DNA from: Tillandsia leiboldiana
Lineage: Eukaryota > Streptophyta > Magnoliopsida > Poales > Bromeliaceae
DNA length: 64,000 nt
Assembly: GCA_029204045.2 (NCBI GenBank)
Contig: CM055065.1
Span: forward strand, 16,130,251 to 16,194,250
Reading direction: 5' to 3'
Of this stretch, positions 57,061 to 64,000 are shown piece by piece. The notes under the pieces were generated by a model. It was not told where the DNA came from and searched no databases. It worked only from the letters and a program-made list of their open reading frames with translations. The stretch's first letter is position 1, and each line of letters begins with the position of its first letter. The position numbers and the translations under genes are program-made.

Positions 57061-58200
57061 GTCCATGTTGATTACAAATCAGGCGCCACTGTTAGAGGAG
57101 TTGAGACGGCTCGAGATAGAGGTTGTATCCCCTGGGGTCTCTGCTAGACTGATGTCTTTGGTCGTGCAGCCCACTCTGCTGGAGAGGATCCGGGAGAAAC
57201 AGAGCGAGGACCCCCATTTGACCAGGATTAGAGATCAGATTCCGAGTGATCGATCAGGGGATTTTTCAGTGGATGCTTCGGGAGTACTGAGGTACAGGGA
57301 CCGAGCATGTGTGCCAGTGGATGCTGAGATCAGAGAACAGATATTGAAGGAGGCCCATTATACACCTTATACCCTTCATCCTAGGGGGACTAAGATGTAT
57401 AAGGACCTCAAGGCACACTTTTGGTGGAATGGCATGAAAAGGGATATTGGGAGGTTTGTGTCGCAGTGTTTAACTTGTCAGCAGGTAAAAGCTGAGCATC
57501 GAGTGCCAGCTGGCAAGCTATAGAGTCTCCCGATTCCCGAGTGGAAATGGGATCACATTACTATGGATTTTGTGGTCGGGTTGCCGAGGGCACAGGGAGG
57601 TGCAGATGCTATCTGGGTAGTTGTGGATCGACTTACCAAGTCAGCGCACTTTTTACCTATGCAGACTACTTGGCCACTCGAGCGACTAGCCCAGTTGTAT
57701 TTGGATGAGATAGTGAGATTACATGGAGTGCCAGCTTCTATAGTATCAGATAGAGACCCGAGGTTTGCTTCGCGATTCTGGAGAAGTTTACAGACTACCT
57801 TGGGGACTCAGCTCAGATTCAGTACAGCCTTCCACCCACAGACTGATGGACAGTCAGAGCGGACGATTCAGATCCTTGAGGATATGCTGAGGGCTTGTGT
57901 CCTAGATTTCGGCGGTGGATGGATTCGACACTTATCACTGGCTGAGTTTGCGTACAACAACAGCTTTCAAGCAAGCATTCAAATGGCTCCGTTTGAAGCG
58001 TTGTATGGACGCAAATGTCGATCACCGCTATATTGGAGTGATGTGGGGGAGAGACGGACTCTGGGACCAGATATATTGCTAGAGGCAGAGGAGAAGGTTC
58101 GGGTAATTCGACAGCATCTTCAGACCGCTCAGAGTCGACAGAGGAGCTATGCTGATGTTCGGCGATGAGACTTAGAGTTTCAGGTTGGAGATCATGTATT
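57061..58200 (+). pseudogene. int: G5 integrase
   Basis: Zinc-binding H-H-C-C is seen in EAHYTPYTLHPRGTKMYKD and SQCLTCQQVK (57350-57490). TAG 57521-57523 (Gln codon expected) interrupts the linker; the frame continues with the core: TMDFVVGLP, VSDRDPRFASRFW and FHPQTDGQSERTIQILEDML, holding the D, D and E residues. TGA 58166-58168 replaces an expected Arg codon after YADVRR. Apart from these two stops the domain appears complete. Confidence 0.93.
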
Positions 58201-58612
58201 TTTGAAAGTCTCGCCGTCCAAAGGGATAAGGAGGTTTGACATTCGCGGGAAACTCAGCCCCCGTTATATTGGGCCCTTTGAGGTATTGGAGCGCATCGGG
58301 CCAGTTGCTTATCGACTTGCTCTTCCCCCGAGGCTAGCCGGTGTCCACGATGTCTTTCATGTTTCCACTCTGAGGAGGTACGTCTTCGACCCGTCGCACG
58401 TCATCGACTTTGCACCACTCGAGGTCAGCGAGGATTTGAGATATGAGGAGCGCCCACTACGGATTCTAGATCGGGAGATGAAAGAATTGCGCAATCGGAC
58501 CATCCCCTATGTGAAGATCCTCTGGAGCAATCATGATGAGCGCGAGGCGACGTGGGAGCTCGAGTCAACGATGATGGACGCTTACCCCTACCTGTTCAAG
58601 GTTCAGGATTGA
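58201..58612 (+). pseudogene. G5 integrase C-terminus and chromodomain
   Basis: Same frame as integrase, to TGA 58610-58612. Contains LSPRYIGPFEVLERIGPVAY (GPY-like module), VFHVSTLRRYVFDPSHVI, then the chromodomain part IPYVKILWSNHDEREATWE (about 58500-58570), which defines the chromovirus clade. The gene stands alone on the 3' side of two stops, so it could not be made as part of the polyprotein. Confidence 0.9.
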
Positions 58613-58624
58613 GGTATGATTTTC

Positions 58625-58659
58625 GTTTCGAGGACGAAACTTTTGTTAGTAGGGGAGGA
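58625..58659 (+). other. G5 pre-polypurine hairpin and polypurine tract
   Basis: GTTTCG-AGGA-CGAAAC (58625-58640), then taggggagga (58650-58659), directly before the 3' LTR start TGTAGTG. Confidence 0.85.
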
Positions 58660-61600
58660 TGTAGTGTCCCAGGTTTCCCGGTGGTTTTGCCCCTGTTTCG
58701 GGGTGTAGAACACCTATTATTGGTGTGTGGGGCCCCAACATGTCAAAGTGATATGTTGTTTGGAACCTGAGAGGATTTGGGAGGAAGCCTGACCTTCGGC
58801 TGCCTTTGCCGAATTTTAGGAGTGGAATCGGGCTAACCGGAGGCCGTATTTGAATTCAGCGCGGAAAAACGCTTGAAAACGGCTATTTACTTATTTATTT
58901 TGGAGTCCGGATGCCCAAAAACGGACCCCCGGAAGTTTTCTGCGCAAATCGGTGCACGGGGGGAGCTGTGGACCGGCCGGGGACACGTGGCAGGCTCTTA
59001 TTGGGCCGGCGCACGGCTCTCGGTCCACGGGGTGGACCGCCGGTGCACGGTGGACCGGCGGGCCACGTGGCAGGCGCTGGTTGGGCCGGTGTAGCGCGCG
59101 CGGCGCACGGGAGCGTGAGCGGGCAGCGCAGGCAGGCCGGGCAGTGGCGGGGCTGTGCGCGGTGCACGGTGGACCGGGGCGCGCCACGTGGAGGCCCCGG
59201 GTTGGACGGCGCAGGTGCGCGCGGTGCACCCGCGGGCATGCGCCTGCGGCCGTACGCGCACGTGGGCGGCGCGTTGACTGACCGGCACCCGTGTCGGGTG
59301 GGCGGCGCCGCCCCACGTGGCACCACGCCAGTGGCTGGCGCCGCACGCGTGCTGACCAGGGGAGGGGGGGGCACGTGGCGCCTCCCCGTTGGGCCCGCAC
59401 GGCTGCCGCCTGTTTGGCGGACACGTGTCGGGCCCTTGGCCGGGTCGGACGGCCGGTTGGACGCGGCAGGATCCCGTGCGCGGGTTGGGCTGGGCTGGGC
59501 TGCACTGTGCGCGCCCGGAAATCCTTGGGCCGGGCCGCACTGTAGCCGCCCGAAAGTGCCGGGCCGCACTGTAGCAGCCCGAATCTGGGGACACGTTGGG
59601 TATTATCCCAATTGTTTTTGTGGGCCTATTTAAAGGCCTCCCCTCCCTTCTTTTTCTCTGTTTTCCGAGAGATAGAGAGAGAATTTGTGGGAGGGGCCTT
59701 AAGAGAAGTTTTTCATCTTCTTATTTTCTACCTCGTGGTACGTTCCCAAATTTTCTGGAAGTTCGACAGCGGCGATCCGGATTTTACAGTGTGCCTCATT
59801 TTTCCCCAATCTTGGCCCGTTATCGTCGCATTTCAGTCCGAGGAGTCCCCTGCGCAGTACAGGAGTCCTCTTTCGACGATTTATTCGCCGGTGTGTTCCT
59901 AAGAGGTAAGGCTTCGTTTTCCGTGTTGGTGGTTTCTCTGGATTTCGATTCCTTGGCACGATTCCCGAGGTGTTTTGACCCCCTCTTTTGCTGTTTGGGG
60001 TTTTGGACAGCGGCGACTTCGACGAATTATTTCTCAGCGTAGGAATATCAGATCGAGGCGATTCAAGAGTCGATTTTGGGCTACTTTTCACGAGGAACGC
60101 AACCGTGATTTTTTTGAGATTTTAGGAGCTCGAGACAGAGGTGAAATTCCTCATTTTGCGTGCTGATTGTAAAAACAACAATTATGTGTTTGAAACTTGT
60201 AGTTTTTACACCGTGTACACTTATGTGATGTTGTAGGTTACTGTTTCAGCAGACGGTGTGATTAGAGGACAGCGGGTATTTTTGGGTGTTTTGTGCACGC
60301 TTTTCGAGGTGGGTGGTTGCGTTTCCCTCTTTGTTGACTTGCACACTAGGAATAGTAGAGTTTCCCAATATTAAATGTGATAGTTAACTTGTGGTATATG
60401 AACCTATTGCATTGGCCCCCTAAATTAAGTGATAGCTTTTATGTGATTAATCTGGGACAATAAAGTTGGAAAATTGCTATATCTTAATCCGCATGCAAAT
60501 AAATAACCCTTTAATATTTTAAATTGATTCTTTACAAGAAACCTTAGTCACCTTTCAAATGCTTTTAAAAGAGAACACTGGCATGCTTATTTGGACAACT
60601 AGTTAAGCCACTATTTTACTGCAGCACTTTATTATGGGATTTGACTTAGGAGAAAACATGCTTTATTGTTATTATTCTCTATCGATGCATGATGATCGAG
60701 TAGGAGCGGGATCTTGAGATGGTGTAGTTGGATCTTGAGTCTGGGACAGTTTAGACTCGTTTTGGGGATTATGGGGCATAGTGGCAACCGCGGATATTAG
60801 GCGGTTGACCAGATATTCTTACCTTATCAGATTAGGGTCTATGGGTTCAGCGGTGACCGCGGATTTTGGGCGGTTGACCGGATGTTATTATCACATCAGA
60901 TTAGGGATCGGGGTTGCATTAGTGGATGGAGTATTCCCACTTTGATCATGGTCATGATCCAGTCCTGCTAGTGTGAGACATTGGTTACAGAGATGCTTGA
61001 TACAGAGATACTTTACTCGTGTGGGTCGCTCCCCTCGAGTGCCACTCCGGAGTAGGCTTTTTGACCGTGATGGGTGCCGGTCAGTTGGTGAGTTGTGAGT
61101 GATGACAGAGCAGGCAGTGCCAGTATTTCCTGGCCCTCTGATTGTGTTTCTTTGGGCAGTCAGCTTTATAGTTGCATATATACAGTTATCTTTTGGCACT
61201 GCATTTAGAGGCATAGTAGTGGTAGTTCCTTTTTCAGCAGTCTTTATTGCATACTACTGTTCTTCCTTTTGCCTCTTTATTCCTAGTGGGTGCGTCAGCG
61301 TTAGAGGTTTTACCCGCTAGGGGAGGCTACTGGTTTATCTAGTAGTTCTCACCCCTATTGTTGTTTTCTGTCCTTTTCCCCTTTGTTTTGCAGAGTCATC
61401 TGTGGGAGCTGCTGGGCCTTCAGCGGCAGATCGAGGTAAGAGGATCGCCGACTAGCTAGATCGTCTACCCCAAGTGAGAGACTAGCGAGGTTTTTATTGT
61501 ACCCCCTTTTGTATCCCAGACTGCAGTAGTTTCCTTTTGGGTCTGGCTTTGGCCAGCTGGTTGTATATTTATGGTGAGCTAGGAGTATATTGTACTTTTA

Positions 61601-61786
61601 TTTCAGCTTGTAGCTTATTTCAGTCTGAGATTACTTTTAGTTTTATTAGTTCAGCTCTGTTTATGCTCTTTTATTTTATATTATCTATCTGAGCAGGTTA
61701 CCGGCGCTTCGTGTACATGGAAAATTCCGTGTGCACGGCGGATCTGTTGGCGGGCCCGGGTTCTGGTTTACACTCGGGGCGTGACA
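58660..61786 (+). repeat. 3' LTR of G5, 3127 bp
   Basis: Same termini as the 5' LTR, with small indels and scattered substitutions. Holds the G-box cluster (about 58980-59430), TATA-like box 59627-59634 and U5 hairpin 61710-61737. Confidence 0.95.
61710..61737 (+). other. Conserved U5 hairpin (G5 3' LTR)
   Basis: CGTGTACATGG / CCGTGTGCACG, as in the 5' LTR. Confidence 0.75.
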
Positions 61787-61791
61787 GTAAG

Positions 61792-64000
61792 AGGTAAAGT
61801 ACTGTTCCGGTCTCCTGGGACCCAAAATTTCTAGCCGCGGCCTCACCGTCGCCTAACTCTCCCTCCTGTAGGACCCTGTCGCAAAGTGGGAAGTCAGCGA
61901 CTAAACAAAAGTGATAAAAGTAAAGCAGGTAAAGAAAACGTCCAACCGTAGTCTATCCGGAGCAACCACCCTCGCAAGGGAAAAGTAAAATCAAACACCT
62001 GTAAACCTGCAATACCCGATCCCGTCGTACAACTAAACCGACGGATCGCACCGCGCCCAAGTCGGACAACTAAACCGAATGGGTCGCACCGCTCCCACGT
62101 CGGACAACTAAACCGACGAGTCGCACCGCTCACACCTTGGCGTATCCAAGCCCCACAACTAAAGAGGCCCCACGCCGTCCTGTGGGTATACACGGGTCAT
62201 AGACCACTTTTCCGGAAAAGCGCACCCTTTGCGGTGGCCAAACCGCGGGTGCGCGTGTTGCAGCCGAGCATAGTAACCGTGAACAATATATATATGTGCA
62301 TGTAAGCGAACCATGTGAGACAATATATACATATCTATGTATGAGAACCGTATGAAATAATATGTACATATCCGTGCATGAGAAGCATATGAAACAATAT
62401 ATATTCACGACATACACCTATCCATGCATGAGAACCATATGAAACAATATGTACATCTAATCATAATAACCATAAAGCCATAAACGAATAATTGATGCCT
62501 CCCTACCATGTTTAACCCAAGTACACATAAGGTTGACCCCGTCCAACATGATGGAACTAAATGCTAAGACTTAAGAATAAAAACCCATACTTTTAAATAT
62601 ATTTCCAGTTTTCAAAGCCCGACCCTAACCCTCAGGACAAGTACTCACAATATGATAACCATAACTGAAACGAGATTGTGCACAAAGGATTTCTAAGGGT
62701 GTACCCACCTGAAACGCGAAGAAGAAGGTGTACGGAACTCCCGCTAAAACACTCCCATCCTGTGCCCGAAAAAGCTACAATAAGTAATGATGTTAAAAAC
62801 ATCGTCGTGGTCAAAAACACTGAACAACGGGGCGAAACGGGCCAAAAACGGGCCGAAACGGAGTTACCGGGCTTCCGGGCTGGGGGCTAGTGCACGGGCA
62901 GAGGCGTGGACCGGGTCCACAGTGCAGAGGGTGCGCGGCGCAGACCGGGCTCACCCGGGCGCGTGCACCAGGCAGCATGGGCCGGGCCGGTGCACGCGCA
63001 GGGCGTGCACCGGGCTCACCCCCACGGGCGCTGCGGCACGCACCGGGTGCACGCTGGAGGCGTGCACCGCGGTAAGCGGGCCGGGCCGGTGCACGCGCAG
63101 GGCGCGCACCGGGCTCACCCCCACGGGCCGCGGCGACGCGCACCGGGTGCACGCTGGAGGCGTGCACCGCGATGCGCGGGCCGGGCTGGCGCACGCGACC
63201 GTGCGCCCGGTTCCGCGCCTTCGGGCTGCGAGACGTGCACCGGGTGCATGCCGCTCCGGTGGACCGCGCGGGGTGTGGTCCGTACGGGTGAACAGTAACA
63301 TCCCGTTTCGTCTCCCCGCGGCTCCGGTGACGACCCCGCGAACACCGCGACTGCGGCAACGACCCCGTGGGCACGATAACGGCGGCGGCGGCCTCCCGTT
63401 TAACAACGGCGGCGGCGGCTTCCCGTTACCCACACAACCCACCCGGCATGCGACACCCGAACGACCACCACCCCTCGACCCCCCAGAAATTGCAAAAAGG
63501 ACAAAAAGGAAAACTCCAACCGCTCACCTTGATTCCGCCGGAGGAGGATGAAGGAAGAAGATCGTCCCCTCCACGTCCGATCAATCCCACAGAGGATGGA
63601 CGATTTTCCCTTTCTCTGCCCGATTCTCAGTCTCGGTTCCTCCACCGTTTCTTGGAAAAAGGGGAAAAAAAAAGGGTTTCTAGGGTTTCCCCCCGCACCC
63701 CGATCGATTTAACTTATACGAAGAGACTTTAAAATTAAACCCAGGTCAACAACCTTAGCCTTTTGAAATTGAACGAGAGGTCTAGATCGCCTCGGAAAAC
63801 GTGCCGATCGCCGGCACGCATTCCGATGCACCCAAGTAGATAGCAAACTTCAAAAATTGTTTCTGGGAGATCCCGGGGTCGGAATTCAAATCCGATCACG
63901 CCACCGTTCACCGTTTCGCGAGCTCTAACATCTAAAAATACCCGCGCGTCCCGACGGTCTGCCCAAAAATTCTCGAATTTCAACCCCTCCATAATCGACT
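61792..64000 (-). repeat. 5' LTR of G3, third piece, cut by the window end
   Basis: Matches 33330-35543 of the 3' LTR almost throughout, including the AT-rich part with catatgaaacaatat repeats (about 62280-62460) and the GC-rich 100-bp repeats (about 62970-63200). Large ORFs predicted here are spurious. Confidence 0.92.

Larger units (their letters stand above)
50414..61786 (+). mobile_element. G5: near-complete Tekay/Del-type chromovirus, 11373 bp
   Basis: LTRs 50414-53525 and 58660-61786 with perfect target duplication gtaag (50409-50413 and 61787-61791). Internal order is PBS, leader hairpin, gag, protease, RT, RNase H, integrase, chromodomain, polypurine tract. Three premature stops (54907, 57521, 58166) and two one-base deletions (about 55785 and 55896) inactivate it. 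Intact termini and a readable pol suggest a fairly recent insertion. Confidence 0.95.
32692..64000 (-). mobile_element. G3: Ty3-Gypsy element with degenerate pol, split by G4 and G5, runs off the right edge
   Basis: 3' LTR 32692-35934, internal region 35935-39386, and 5' LTR in three pieces: 39387-39895, 50296-50413 and 61792-64000. About 390 bp of the 5' LTR remain outside the window, judged by alignment to the 3' LTR. It is inserted in G2; the candidate left target flank is cagct (32687-32691), and the right flank is not visible. Confidence 0.88.

Noticed and set aside
62787..63551. 254-codon plus-strand ORF in the G3 LTR
   Set aside because: Made of the 100-bp GC-rich tandem repeat; the other LTR copy (34320-34832) ends differently.

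Overview
The window is plant nuclear heterochromatin built almost entirely of nested LTR retrotransposons. I see no intact host gene, tRNA, rRNA or CRISPR array. A plant is indicated by a SIRE/Maximus-type Ty1-Copia element with an envelope-like ORF, by several Ty3-Gypsy elements of the chromodomain-bearing Tekay/Del type, by primer-binding sites matching plant initiator tRNA-Met (TGGTATCAGAGC), and by a fragment of a MAIN/phosphatase-7-long-form (plant mobile domain) gene. The dense nesting suggests a large repeat-rich genome. I cannot name the species.

Left half (1-26882): an old, broken Copia element on the plus strand (gag-protease, integrase, RT-RNase H, linker, envelope-like ORF, 3' LTR) has been split three times by minus-strand Gypsy sequence. 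The insertions are an LTR reaching position 3599 from outside the window, element G1 (8096-17795, two LTRs of exactly 3262 bp with gag and pol remnants), and a 4172-bp solo LTR (19988-24159). The Copia reading frame resumes across the G1 and solo-LTR insertions, and each has a 5-bp target-site duplication (TSD; one exact, one with a single mismatch).

Middle (26883-27839): a short non-LTR interval with a degenerate MAIN-like gene fragment on the minus strand.

Right half (27840-64000): Gypsy element G2 (plus; 5' LTR 27840-31302) is interrupted in its protease region at 32691 by G3 (minus; 32692 to beyond the window). The 5' LTR of G3 was hit twice, 118 bp apart, by G4 (39896-50290, plus, TSD gcggc) and G5 (50414-61786, plus, TSD gtaag). 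G5 is the most complete element: gag, protease, RT, RNase H, integrase and chromodomain can all be read, disabled by three premature stops and two one-base frameshifts. G1, G2 and G4 have lost most or all of pol and could move only with proteins supplied by relatives.

No new protein system is evident. The most unusual signal is RNA-level structure shared by these Gypsy families. It comprises a leader hairpin with a palindromic CTGCAG loop and covarying outer stem, a hairpin just before GGCGGATCTG near the LTR end whose stem differs in sequence but keeps pairing in every family, a tandem array of hairpins in the LTR leader, and a GTTTCG/CGAAAC hairpin before the polypurine tract. The window also holds a 100-N gap whose flanks look falsely duplicated, and homopolymer-length differences that suggest residual long-read error in the right half.
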